Below, in pieces: positions 8,565 to 15,258 of a stretch of DNA of 41,019 nucleotides. Numbering within the stretch: position 1 is the stretch's first letter; each line of letters starts with the position of its first letter. Location: contig CACZHC010000023.1 of NCBI GenBank assembly GCA_902780865.1, forward strand, positions 1-41,019, in the 5' to 3' direction. This DNA comes from an uncultured bacterium. Its GTDB lineage: Bacteria; Verrucomicrobiota; Kiritimatiellia; RFP12; UBA1067. The notes below the pieces were generated by a model. That model had not been told where the DNA came from. It was given only the letters and a program-made list of their open reading frames with translations, and made no database searches. Made by a program: the position numbers and the translations under genes.

Positions 8565-8633
8565 TCAACCAAAAAACTTTTTGATTATCACGCGTAGTAC
8601 ACATCTAAGAACAGTCTCTTTAATGTCAGCCAT
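8565..8633 (-). CDS. Candidate 22-residue cationic peptide
   Basis: ATG at 8633 with an excellent ribosome binding site (AAAGGAG, 6 bases away). The frame runs 22 codons to TGA. The peptide is MADIKETV followed by an alternating hydrophobic/basic stretch (LRCVLRVIIKKFFG) that could form an amphipathic helix. It lies just downstream of a long terminator-like hairpin and upstream of the membrane-protein gene. It could be a leader peptide, a small membrane peptide or a toxin-like peptide; a truncated acyl-carrier-protein start is another possibility. Only the initiation signal is strong. Confidence 0.4.
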   Translation of the reverse strand: MADIKETVLRCVLRVIIKKFFG

Positions 8634-8666
8634 ATTGAACTCCTTTCTGTTTTGCTTTGTTGTTAC

Positions 8667-8741
8667 AAAAAAGTGCGTCGTTCTGTTCCTTTGTCGGAGG
8701 CCCTAGCACAGGCCGGTTGGAAAGGAGACAGGACGACGCAC
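8667..8741 (-). terminator. Long hairpin followed by T6: terminator or attenuator on the minus strand
   Basis: An imperfect inverted repeat spans 8673-8741. The outer arms pair over about 20 bases (GTGCGTCGT, a wobble, CTGT, a one-base bulge, TCCTTT). An inner GGCC/GGCC stem closes an 8-base loop. On the minus strand the structure is followed at once by TTTTTT (8672-8667), as in an intrinsic terminator; on the plus strand no T-run follows. It sits about 110-180 bases downstream of a minus-strand -10 box at 8856-8861 and upstream of the small peptide and M48 operon. Confidence 0.55.
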
Positions 8742-8855
8742 CAGAGGAGCGACCGTCCGCTTCTTCATCCAACCGTCTTTCAAGTGCTAGTTTTCCGACG
8801 TGGAGAAGCGACTTCAGGATCACGCGGATTTCTCCCCGCGCTTTCCCATGCCCGC

Positions 8856-8861
8856 ATTATA
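8856..8861 (-). promoter_or_regulatory. -10 box for the leader RNA ending at the hairpin
   Basis: GGTATAAT on the minus strand, the same form as the other promoters here. Six bases further lies an ATG (8849) opening a 9-codon frame. Transcription from here to the T-run at about 8667 would give an RNA of roughly 180-190 bases. The 508-base gap 8473-8980 thus holds promoter, leader, hairpin, small ORF and a second -10 box. Confidence 0.5.
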
Positions 8862-8967
8862 CCATACGGAACGCAAAAAGCGCAAGGGTATTTCCGCGCA
8901 CCCTCCGGCGCGCCGCCCTGTCCATACACACATACGAACGGCAACCGATGCTGTGACAAAAATTTGC

Positions 8968-8973
8968 TATAAT
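8968..8973 (+). promoter_or_regulatory. -10 box for the kinase gene, start codon 7 bases downstream
   Basis: TATAAT followed by 7 bases and the ATG at 8981. The predicted transcription start falls on or next to the ATG, so the mRNA is probably leaderless. No Shine-Dalgarno sequence is visible. Confidence 0.55.
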
Positions 8974-8980
8974 AATTCCG

Positions 8981-10153
8981 ATGCGGCAGATTGGAGAGTA
9001 TGACATCATAGGCGAGGTCGGACGCGGCGGAATGGGGACGGTCTTCAGGGCTGTCCACCGCATGCGGCAAACCGAACACGCCATCAAGGTCTTCAATGTC
9101 GCAAATGCCACGAACCAAGCCGCCCTCGCAAAGAAGTTCCTTGCCGAAGCAAAGCTCGCCGCAGTAATCCGCCACCCCAACATCGTCCGCGTCACGGACA
9201 GCGGAACGGACGAGGACGGGAACCCCTATTTTGTCATGGACTTCGTCGGCGAAGGACACACACTATCCGACCGTCTCGCATCTCGCCCAACGTCGCCAGA
9301 TGAAGTTCTCCGTCTCTACGGCGAAATCCGCTCTGCGCTCGCCTGCTGCCACGAACACGGCATCGTCCATGCCGACCTGAAAGCCGAGAATGTGCTACTC
9401 GACCCAGGCGGGCATGCAGTCCTCGCCGACTTTGGCATCGCACGTGTCCTCAACCCCGAGCTCCGCGCCGGACTCTCTCTTGCGACGGCGACCCTCCCCG
9501 TGAATCTCGGTACGCCATACGCCCTCGCCCCCGAATGCGTCCGCGGCGAATTGGCGACGCCCGCCTCGGACGTCTACGCATTTGGCGTCCTACTCTTCAA
9601 GCTGACTACCGGCATCTGGTTCGAGGGCTCGCCTCGCCTTCTCACGCAAATCCGCGAGCTCGCGCCAGAATGGGCACCGCTCCTCACGCGCATGCTCGCA
9701 TGCGACCCAGCGCGACGGCCGGCCGATGCGAGAGCCCTTCCGGAAAACCCGCTTGCCGCGAAACCGCAGCCATGGCGGCTTGTACTTGCTCTAACAATTG
9801 GCGGTCTGCTCGCCGCAGCTATTATTGGTTTCATTCTGCACGATAAATCAAGTGGCTCCCAAACAAACCCACAGGTGGTCAGAACCGCCGACATCCGCGG
9901 CGGATATGTCCCATATGCCGTCCTGACTCCCGCCGACACGCTCGTTCTCACAGGTGCAGTCCACTTTGGCACAGTTGTGCTGCCAGACACAAACGGCTTT
10001 GTCCATGTCCGTGCGCCAAAGGATTTCTCAGGAACTCTGATCAGCGCCGACCATACCGAAGGCAGCCTGTACAGCCAGTTTCACGTCGACAGAGAACCTG
10101 GCATGCGGGTCATCATAGTCGACAACCAGAAAATAGTCATCAAAAGGCAATGA
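8981..10153 (+). CDS. Transmembrane Ser/Thr protein kinase
   Basis: 390 residues. The kinase domain (about 7-255) has the glycine loop GRGGMG (14-19), Lys36 in AIK, catalytic loop HADLKAEN (130-137), DFG (150-152) and APE (183-185). The HRD arginine is replaced by alanine. Asp132, Lys134 and Asn137 are kept, so catalysis is likely. One membrane helix lies at about 265-287, followed by a roughly 100-residue extracytoplasmic domain of beta character that may be the sensor. The gene overlaps the ECF sigma factor gene by 4 bases (ATGA), implying coupled translation. In PVC bacteria such kinases are proposed to control the adjacent sigma factor by phosphorylation instead of an anti-sigma factor. 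Confidence 0.93.
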   Translation: MRQIGEYDIIGEVGRGGMGTVFRAVHRMRQTEHAIKVFNVANATNQAALAKKFLAEAKLAAVIRHPNIVRVTDSGTDEDGNPYFVMDFVGEGHTLSDRLASRPTSPDEVLRLYGEIRSALACCHEHGIVHADLKAENVLLDPGGHAVLADFGIARVLNPELRAGLSLATATLPVNLGTPYALAPECVRGELATPASDVYAFGVLLFKLTTGIWFEGSPRLLTQIRELAPEWAPLLTRMLACDPARRPADARALPENPLAAKPQPWRLVLALTIGGLLAAAIIGFILHDKSSGSQTNPQVVRTADIRGGYVPYAVLTPADTLVLTGAVHFGTVVLPDTNGFVHVRAPKDFSGTLISADHTEGSLYSQFHVDREPGMRVIIVDNQKIVIKRQ

Positions 10154-10743
10154 GCGCAATACCAGATACACCGAAGACGCTTATTGACGATCTCGCCCGC
10201 GGCGAACAGCTCGACGAGTTCAGGTGGCGGACTTTCGATGAACTGTACCGACCCGTCGTCGCCTGTTTCCTCGTTCAACGGTTTGGTTCGCTCTCGCACG
10301 AAGCAGACGATATCGTGCAGGACGTCATGGTGCGGCTCGTGGCAATTTTGCGCGAAGGAAAATACGAGCCGTCGCGCGCGCGTTTCCGCACCTTTCTCCG
10401 CGTCCTCGTAGCCAACATCGCGATAGACCGCCTGAGAAAGCTCGAACGTTTCAAGCAGATTCCCCTCGAAACACTGGATTGGGCAGGCAACCGGACTTCC
10501 GACGTCAATCTCAGATTCCTCGATCGGCAATGGGCGGAAGCATGCTACCAGGCGGCAAGGAAGCACGTCCTTTTCACCGCCCCAATCGACGACAATCACC
10601 GCGAGATATTCCTCGCACTGGAGCGTGGTGAACCAACGCGAGATGTCGCCAGGAGATTCGGCATCACGGAAGCCGCCATAAGGCAGATCCGCCACAGGAC
10701 AAATACGGCCATAGACGCATTTGTACGAGAGCTATCGGACTGA
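10150..10743 (+). CDS. ECF-type RNA polymerase sigma factor
   Basis: 197 residues with sigma-70 region 2 (about 25-95; EADDIVQDVMVRL and the following FLRVLVANIAIDRLRK) and a region 4 helix-turn-helix at about 145-190 (PTRDVARRFGITEAAIRQI). It directs transcription of a small regulon. It starts inside the kinase stop codon region (ATGA), and no anti-sigma factor gene is adjacent. Two features set it slightly apart from classical ECFs: a longer linker between regions 2 and 4, and the partner kinase. Regulation by phosphorylation is an inference from gene order and from known kinase-linked ECF groups. Confidence 0.9.
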   Translation: MSAIPDTPKTLIDDLARGEQLDEFRWRTFDELYRPVVACFLVQRFGSLSHEADDIVQDVMVRLVAILREGKYEPSRARFRTFLRVLVANIAIDRLRKLERFKQIPLETLDWAGNRTSDVNLRFLDRQWAEACYQAARKHVLFTAPIDDNHREIFLALERGEPTRDVARRFGITEAAIRQIRHRTNTAIDAFVRELSD

Positions 10744-10809
10744 AAAAAGGATCCGCTAAATGCACGACGGACAACAAATAAGAGCAGAGGATTCCCAGGG
10801 AACGACACC

Positions 10810-11655
10810 ATGAAACGTGGACTTGTACTTGAGGGCGGGGGATTGCGCGGGCTGTTTACGGCCGGCGTGCTGGACGTCTTCATGGAGCGCGGCGTTAAGT
10901 TCGACGGAATCATCGGCGTCTCGGCGGGAGCATGCTTTGGCTGCAACTACAAGAGCGGGCAGGTCGGGCGCGTGATTCGCTACAACAAGCGCTTTGCGCG
11001 CGATCCGCGCTACTGCTCGTGGTCGTCGCTATTTAGGACAGGCGATCTTTTCAACGCCGAGTTCTGCTACCGCGAGCTTCCGATGGAACTCGACGTGTTT
11101 GACGCCGCGGCATACGAGGCGAACCCGACGGAGTTCCATGTCGTGGCGACGGACTGCGCCACCGGGAAACCCGTGTACACGCGGCTCGACAAGGCCGATG
11201 CGAGGGCGTTCGAGTGGATACGCGCCTCCGCCTCGATGCCGGTCGTCTCGCGCCCAGTCGCAATCGACGGCGGCGAGTATCTCGACGGCGGCCTTTCAGA
11301 CGGGATTCCCCTTCGCCACTTCGAGTCGCTTGGCTACGACTTCAACGTCGTCATCACGACGCGCCCGCACGGCTACAGGAAGTTCCCTTCGTGGAAGCAC
11401 CGCCTTGCAAAGCCCTTTCTCCGCCGCTATCCAGCCGTCTACAAGGCGCTGAAGACGCGGCACGAATGGTACAACGATACGCTAAAGTACATCGACTCGC
11501 GCGTGGCCGACGGCAAAGCGGTCCTCATCGCACCGAAGGAACCGCTCCAAATATCGCGCGTCTGCCACGACCCCGACGTGATGCAGCGCGTCTACGATAT
11601 CGGCCGCAGGGCCGGAGAAGCTGCGGACATTGCGTTTCCAGCTGGAAAGAACTGA
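10810..11655 (+). CDS. Patatin-like phospholipase
   Basis: 281 residues, cytoplasmic, no signal peptide. The oxyanion loop GGGLRG is at 9-14, the nucleophile motif GVSAG at 36-40 (Ser38), and the catalytic Asp in YLDGG (Asp159), the Ser-Asp dyad of patatins. The family includes YjjU/RssA-type proteins that hydrolyse phospholipid or lysophospholipid acyl esters; the physiological substrate is unknown. It sits 66 bases after the sigma factor gene in the same direction and might be transcribed with it or belong to its regulon, but nothing in the sequence proves this. Confidence 0.9.
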   Translation: MKRGLVLEGGGLRGLFTAGVLDVFMERGVKFDGIIGVSAGACFGCNYKSGQVGRVIRYNKRFARDPRYCSWSSLFRTGDLFNAEFCYRELPMELDVFDAAAYEANPTEFHVVATDCATGKPVYTRLDKADARAFEWIRASASMPVVSRPVAIDGGEYLDGGLSDGIPLRHFESLGYDFNVVITTRPHGYRKFPSWKHRLAKPFLRRYPAVYKALKTRHEWYNDTLKYIDSRVADGKAVLIAPKEPLQISRVCHDPDVMQRVYDIGRRAGEAADIAFPAGKN

Positions 11656-11780
11656 TTTAACGAGTGGAAAAGAGATAGCCACAGATTAAAATTCCATTGT
11701 GATTTCGAATAGCATTAAGAAGGAGATAGACATCTTTTATGACAGGGCGGAGAAACAATGCAATCATGAAAAAGAACCTC

Positions 11781-11807
11781 CTTTGCGGTCTTTGCGTCCT
11801 TTGCGGC
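11781..11807 (+). repeat. Triplet of 9-base units (CTTTGCG type)
   Basis: Three tandem 9-mers (CTTTGCGGT, CTTTGCGTC, CTTTGCGGC) followed by TAAAAA. They end 8 bases before the probable tagI start. Related triplets occur at 12659, 21254 and 22364. Confidence 0.7.
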
Positions 11808-11815
11808 TAAAAACA

Positions 11816-12400
11816 ATGAAAAAGATACGCTGCCCATATTTCGAGCTGAACGACCTTGAGCGCGCGTACCACGACAAGGAGTGGGGAACGCCGTGCCGGA
11901 ACGACCGCAGGCTCTTCGAGTACCTGATGTACGAAGTGTTGCAGTGCGGCCTCAGCTGGGACACGATCATCCAGAAGCGCGCGGCGTTCCGCGTCGCCTT
12001 CGAGCGGTTCGACTTCGAGAAGATTGCCCGTTATGGTGCGCGCGACATCGCGCGCATCCTCGCCGTGCCGGGGATGATCCGTTCGCGGCGCAAGATCGAC
12101 GCCATCATCCATGACGCGAAACGCTTCATCGCGCTCCGCCGCGAATGCGGAACGTTCTCGAAGTGGCTCTGGGCGTTCACGGACGGCAAGACGCTCTTCA
12201 ATCCCGACAACGCGAAGTCCGACGACTGGACCGCCCCCGCGCGCACCGAGCTTTCCGACCGCATCGCCGCTGAACTCAAGTCGCGCGGCTTCAAGTTCCT
12301 CGGCTCGGTGACCGTCTATGCGTTCATGCAGTCCGTCGGTCTCGTCAACGACCACGCCCGATTCTGCTTCCGCTACAAGGAACTGCGACGCCATGAATAG
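11816..12400 (+). CDS. tagI: DNA-3-methyladenine glycosylase I
   Basis: The start is placed at the ATG at 11816 (MKKIRCPYF), where homology begins; an upstream in-frame ATG at 11699 would add 39 residues encoded by repeat-like intergenic sequence. 194 residues, matching TagI (about 187). Visible signatures are YHDKEWGTP, the LSWDTIIQKRAAFRVAF segment, and the zinc ligands: Cys near the N-terminus, His early, and H-x3-C in NDHARFC. The enzyme removes 3-methyladenine from alkylated DNA. The usual RCxW near the N-terminus is RCPYF here. The gene end overlaps the first codons of a truncated folate-gene remnant. Confidence 0.93.
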   Translation: MKKIRCPYFELNDLERAYHDKEWGTPCRNDRRLFEYLMYEVLQCGLSWDTIIQKRAAFRVAFERFDFEKIARYGARDIARILAVPGMIRSRRKIDAIIHDAKRFIALRRECGTFSKWLWAFTDGKTLFNPDNAKSDDWTAPARTELSDRIAAELKSRGFKFLGSVTVYAFMQSVGLVNDHARFCFRYKELRRHE

Positions 12401-12455
12401 CAAGGCCGAACTTCGGCGCGAGATGAAGGCGCGGCGGCAAGCGCCTCGGCCATAG
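12393..12455 (+). pseudogene. Truncated start of a 5-formyltetrahydrofolate cyclo-ligase-like gene
   Basis: A 20-codon frame (MNSKAELRREMKARRQ...) overlaps the end of tagI by 8 bases and stops at TAG. The sequence KAELRREMKARR closely matches the N-terminus of 5-formyltetrahydrofolate cyclo-ligase (YgfA/MTHFS), which is normally about 190 residues. Only this stub remains before unrelated sequence begins. The match is short, so identity is probable rather than certain. Confidence 0.45.
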
Positions 12456-12475
12456 CGGCGGATGGTACGACCGCT

Positions 12476-12688
12476 GGTGATTACATCGTCGATATGCTGG
12501 TGGATGGCATTGTGATTGAGTTGAAAGCCGTGTCCACGCTCTTGAATGTGCACATAGCGCAAACGATCAACTACTTGGTCGCCATGAAAATCGATTATGG
12601 TATGTTGATTAATTTTGGTTCACACAAGTTCGAGACGAGAAAGCTTGCTCGCCCCCACACTCCTGCATCTCCTGTCCTTTGTGGCTAA
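12476..12688 (+). pseudogene. C-terminal fragment of a GxxExxY-type protein
   Basis: The frame encodes GDYIVDMLVDGIVIELKAV, then HIAQTINYL and YGMLINFGSHKFETRK. This is the C-terminal half of the GxxExxY family (PD-(D/E)XK-like, about 125 residues). The N-terminal half containing the GxxExxY motif itself is missing and is replaced by the folate-gene stub upstream. An internal ATG at 12494 exists without a good ribosome binding site. The last 10 codons and the TAA stop are supplied by a 9-base triplet repeat (12659-12685). It appears to be a decayed remnant at a recombination junction. Confidence 0.65.
12659..12685 (+). repeat. Triplet of 9-base units
   Basis: ACTCCTGCA, TCTCCTGTC, CTTTGTGGC, then TAAAAAA. 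The third unit and tail match the triplet at 11781-11807 (CTTTGCGGC then TAAAAA). The repeat forms the end of the GxxExxY fragment's reading frame. Confidence 0.6.
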
Positions 12689-12721
12689 AAAACCTTGGAA
12701 TCAAAAGACGGAGTTTTATGG

Positions 12722-12727
12722 TATAAT
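12722..12727 (+). promoter_or_regulatory. -10 box for the Nudix gene
   Basis: ATGGTATAAT, 28 bases before the ATG at 12756. It has the same GG-TATAAT form as the other promoters, here with a leader of about 20 bases but no clear Shine-Dalgarno sequence. Confidence 0.5.
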
Positions 12728-12755
12728 TATCACAAAAGCGACTTAAATCAAGACA

Positions 12756-13298
12756 ATGAAAACGACAGACCTCACTGAAAAGACGCTCGCGACAGAGCGG
12801 AAGTATACCGGCAAGATAATCAGCGTCGATCTTCTCGACATCGAACTGCCCGACGGGCGAAAGGCGAAGCGCGAGGTTATACGCCACGGCAATGCGGTCG
12901 CGATACTCGCGCGCAGGCCGGACGGAAAGTTCGTCTTCGTGAAACAGTACCGCAAGGCGGCGGAAGAGGCGCTGATCGAGGTAATCGCGGGCGGTCTCGA
13001 ACCGGGCGAGGATCCGATCGAGGGCGCGAGGCGCGAGACGGCCGAGGAGACCGGCTACGAGCTTACAAGCATAAAATTCCTCACGACGATAATCTGCACG
13101 CCGGGATACTGCGAGGAGCGAATCCACCTCTACTTCGCGGAGCTTTCCGAAACGGCGCACTCTCAGGACCAGGACCCGGACGAAAACGTCTATCCTGTCG
13201 TGCTCTCTGCGGAAGAGGTAGAGGAAGGAATCCGCAACGGAACGATCTTCGACTCCAAGACGCTCTCCGCCTGGCTCTGCTGGCGGTTGGCGAAGTAG
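12756..13298 (+). CDS. Nudix hydrolase, ADP-ribose pyrophosphatase-like
   Basis: 180 residues. The Nudix box is at about residues 75-97 (GLEPGEDPIEGARRETAEET with following GY). The N-terminal strand pair (KIISVDLLDIELPDG) and the FVKQYRKAAEEALIEV segment before the box are typical of the NudF/ADP-ribose pyrophosphatase group, which cleaves ADP-ribose or related nucleoside diphosphate sugars with Mg2+. Cytoplasmic. It has its own promoter and precedes the flavodoxin-peroxidase gene by 31 bases, but a functional link is not evident. Confidence 0.9.
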   Translation: MKTTDLTEKTLATERKYTGKIISVDLLDIELPDGRKAKREVIRHGNAVAILARRPDGKFVFVKQYRKAAEEALIEVIAGGLEPGEDPIEGARRETAEETGYELTSIKFLTTIICTPGYCEERIHLYFAELSETAHSQDQDPDENVYPVVLSAEEVEEGIRNGTIFDSKTLSAWLCWRLAK

Positions 13299-13329
13299 GC
13301 TAAAAAACAGCCAAGAAAGGGAAACCAAA

Positions 13330-14544
13330 ATGAACAGAAGAGAGTTTATCATGAACATGGGAGCGGCCGTGAGCGTTGCATCGCTCGGCTCGGGATGCTC
13401 GAGGGAGGCGATAGCAAACGAAGCCTCCACCACGAACAATGCCGACACCCCCCTTCCATCACCCGAAAAACAAGGAGACAAGAAAATGAAATGCGCAGTC
13501 GTATATTTCTCATGGAGCGGAAACACGCGCTTCGCCGCCGAAACGATTGCAAAAAAAGCCGGCGCCGACCTCTTCGAAATCAAAGCCGAGACGCCTTACA
13601 CCAGCGACTTCCAGAAGTGCTGCGACGAGGCGAAACCGGAGTGCCAAGGAAAGACGCTGCGCCCGATCAAGACCATCGAGGGGCTTGACCTCGCAAAGTA
13701 CGATCTCGTCTTCGTCGGCTCGCCGAACTGGTGGGGTACGATGGCGCCGCCCGTGCGCACATGGGTGACGCAGAGCAAGGACGCGCTCAAGGGCAAGAAG
13801 GTTTGCCTCTTCCAGACACACGGCGGCGGCGGAATGCAGCGCGTCGGCAAGGATTTCGCGGAAACTATCGGCGACACGGCGAATGTCCTGCCGCCCAAGG
13901 CGTTCAGCGGTTCGTCGATCAAGTCCAGCGTCCCCGCGCTGGAGGCATTCGCCGATGCAACGCTGGCGGCGTGCGGGATCGCGGCGGTGGACGCGACTGT
14001 CTACCGGTTCAGCGTCAAGGACCGCAAGGGAGCCGATGTGCCGCTCGAGCAGTACAGGGGGAAGGTCCTTCTCGTCGTCAATACGGCGACGCGCTGCGGC
14101 TTCACGCCACAGTACGAAGGCCTCGAGGCGATGTACGAACGGCTCAAGGGGGACGGCTTCGAGCTTCTGGACTTCCCGTGCAACCAGTTCGGACAGCAGG
14201 CCCCCGGAACGGACGAAGAAATCCACGGATTCTGCGTCCTCAACTACAAGACGGCGTTCCCGCAGTTCGCGAAGGTCGAGGTCAACGGAGAGAACGCAGC
14301 TCCGCTCTTCAAGTTCCTTGTTGCGGGCACCAAGTTCGAGGGCTTCCCGCCGGACGGCAAGATCGCGCCGATTCTCGAGAAGATGCTCGGCGAAGCAGAC
14401 CCTGACTACGCAAAGAAGCCCGACATAAAGTGGAACTTCACGAAGTTCCTGATCGGGAAGGACGGACGCATCGTCCGCCGCTTCGAACCGACCGCCCCAC
14501 TTGCGGACGTCGAATCTGCGATCCGCGCGGAACTCGCCAGATAG
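13330..14544 (+). CDS. Tat lipoprotein: flavodoxin-glutathione peroxidase fusion
   Basis: 404 residues in three parts. Residues 1-23 form a twin-arginine leader with lipobox (RREF, then LGSGC, Cys23). Residues 53-220 are a flavodoxin with an FMN phosphate loop (SWSGNTR) and the SPNWWGTM segment of the Flavodoxin_4 type. Residues 223-404 are a glutathione-peroxidase domain with peroxidatic Cys256 (NTATRCGFTPQYEGLE), FPCNQFG (282-288) and Trp368-Asn369. A single membrane-anchored protein could pass electrons from a flavin domain to peroxide reduction. An internal AAGGAGA (13472-13478) and ATG (13486) sit exactly at the flavodoxin start and could yield a cytoplasmic form. The fusion is uncommon to my knowledge; both domain calls are firm. 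Confidence 0.9.
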   Translation: MNRREFIMNMGAAVSVASLGSGCSREAIANEASTTNNADTPLPSPEKQGDKKMKCAVVYFSWSGNTRFAAETIAKKAGADLFEIKAETPYTSDFQKCCDEAKPECQGKTLRPIKTIEGLDLAKYDLVFVGSPNWWGTMAPPVRTWVTQSKDALKGKKVCLFQTHGGGGMQRVGKDFAETIGDTANVLPPKAFSGSSIKSSVPALEAFADATLAACGIAAVDATVYRFSVKDRKGADVPLEQYRGKVLLVVNTATRCGFTPQYEGLEAMYERLKGDGFELLDFPCNQFGQQAPGTDEEIHGFCVLNYKTAFPQFAKVEVNGENAAPLFKFLVAGTKFEGFPPDGKIAPILEKMLGEADPDYAKKPDIKWNFTKFLIGKDGRIVRRFEPTAPLADVESAIRAELAR

Positions 14545-14558
14545 GAGTCGAAGACGCA

Positions 14559-15171
14559 ATGCATACCAAAGCCGCTTCACGACGCCAGTTTATCGGCAAT
14601 GCATCAGCTGCCGCCGTCCTGCTGGCCGCAGGATGCTCGGACGGCGCAAACGAAAATCACAAAGAAGACAAGGAGAAATCTCCCATGGAATTCACCGAAC
14701 TCATCGAGGTGCGCAGAAGCGTCCGCCGCTATGCGAAAAGCGAGATCGCGAAGGACGAGATGGAGAAGATAGTCGCAGACGCGCTCAACGCGCCGAGCTG
14801 GAAGAACAGCGAGACAACGCGCTACTACGCGGCGATCGGCGACGAGGCGAAGAACCGTATGTGGAAGGAGGCGCTTCCAGGTTTCAATGCGGCGAACTCC
14901 GCAGACGCCGCCGCGCTTGTTGCCGTCACGTTCGTGCCTGGCGAAAGCGGTTTCATGGGAAGCGAGCCCGCCGACGACCTCGGCAACATGTGGGGCGCCT
15001 ACGACTGCGGCCTCGCCTCGTCGTACTTCATCCTCGCGCGCCAAGGTCAAGGCGATCCTCGGCATCCCATCTGGCGAGACTCTTATGTCCGTCATCGCAG
15101 TCGGCAAGGCCGCCGCCAAGCCCATCAAGGTTCCTCGCAAACCCGTCTCCGAAGTCCTGAAGACGGCCTGA
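14559..15171 (+). pseudogene. Tat-lipoprotein nitroreductase, disrupted by deletion and frameshift
   Basis: From the ATG at 14559 the frame encodes a Tat-lipoprotein leader (SRRQFI, then LLAAGC) and a nitroreductase (EVRRSVRRYAKSEI, NAPSWKN, DCGLASSYFIL). Near 15040 homology jumps to another frame, which continues the family (AKVKAILGIPSGETLMSVIAVGK, then PRKPVSEVLKTA) to a stop at 15169-15171. About 15 residues expected between the two parts are missing. The out-of-frame continuation would otherwise run to 15224. Like the preceding gene, it contains an internal AAGGAGA (14670-14676) and ATG (14685) at the native domain start. A true deletion or an assembly error could explain the break. Confidence 0.8.
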
Positions 15172-15197
15172 CCAGGGTTACATCCTATGGCTCGCTA

Positions 15198-15227
15198 TTG
15201 ACCTTGTGGGGTATGTTGTGCTAAAAT
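15198..15227 (+). promoter_or_regulatory. Promoter of the hipBA-type operon
   Basis: TTGACC (15198-15203), an 18-base spacer and TAAAAT (15222-15227), about 31 bases before the ATG of the XRE gene. The -35 overlaps the first of two operator-like repeats. Confidence 0.55.
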
Positions 15228-15252
15228 ATCGGCACTAACTGACCTTATAAGG
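15199..15252 (+). promoter_or_regulatory. Pair of operator-like direct repeats flanking the -10 box
   Basis: TGACCTTGTGGGG at 15199-15211 and TGACCTTATAAGG at 15240-15252 share TGACCTT-T--GG with 41 bases between their starts, about four helical turns. The second contains the perfect palindrome CCTTATAAGG. They cover the -35 and the region just after the -10, where an XRE antitoxin would bind for autorepression. Confidence 0.5.
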
Positions 15253-15258
15253 ATTGTT

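Noticed and set aside
8626..8823. Minus-strand frame of 65 codons through the hairpin
   Set aside because: It reads straight through both arms of the long hairpin and starts at a GTG without a ribosome binding site; better explained as leader RNA.
8823..8849. 9-codon ORF next to the -10 box at 8856
   Set aside because: Fits the leaderless spacing but is too short to support; mentioned only with the promoter.
11699..11815. 39-residue N-terminal extension of TagI
   Set aside because: Encoded by repeat-like intergenic sequence, with no counterpart in TagI; homology begins at the ATG at 11816.
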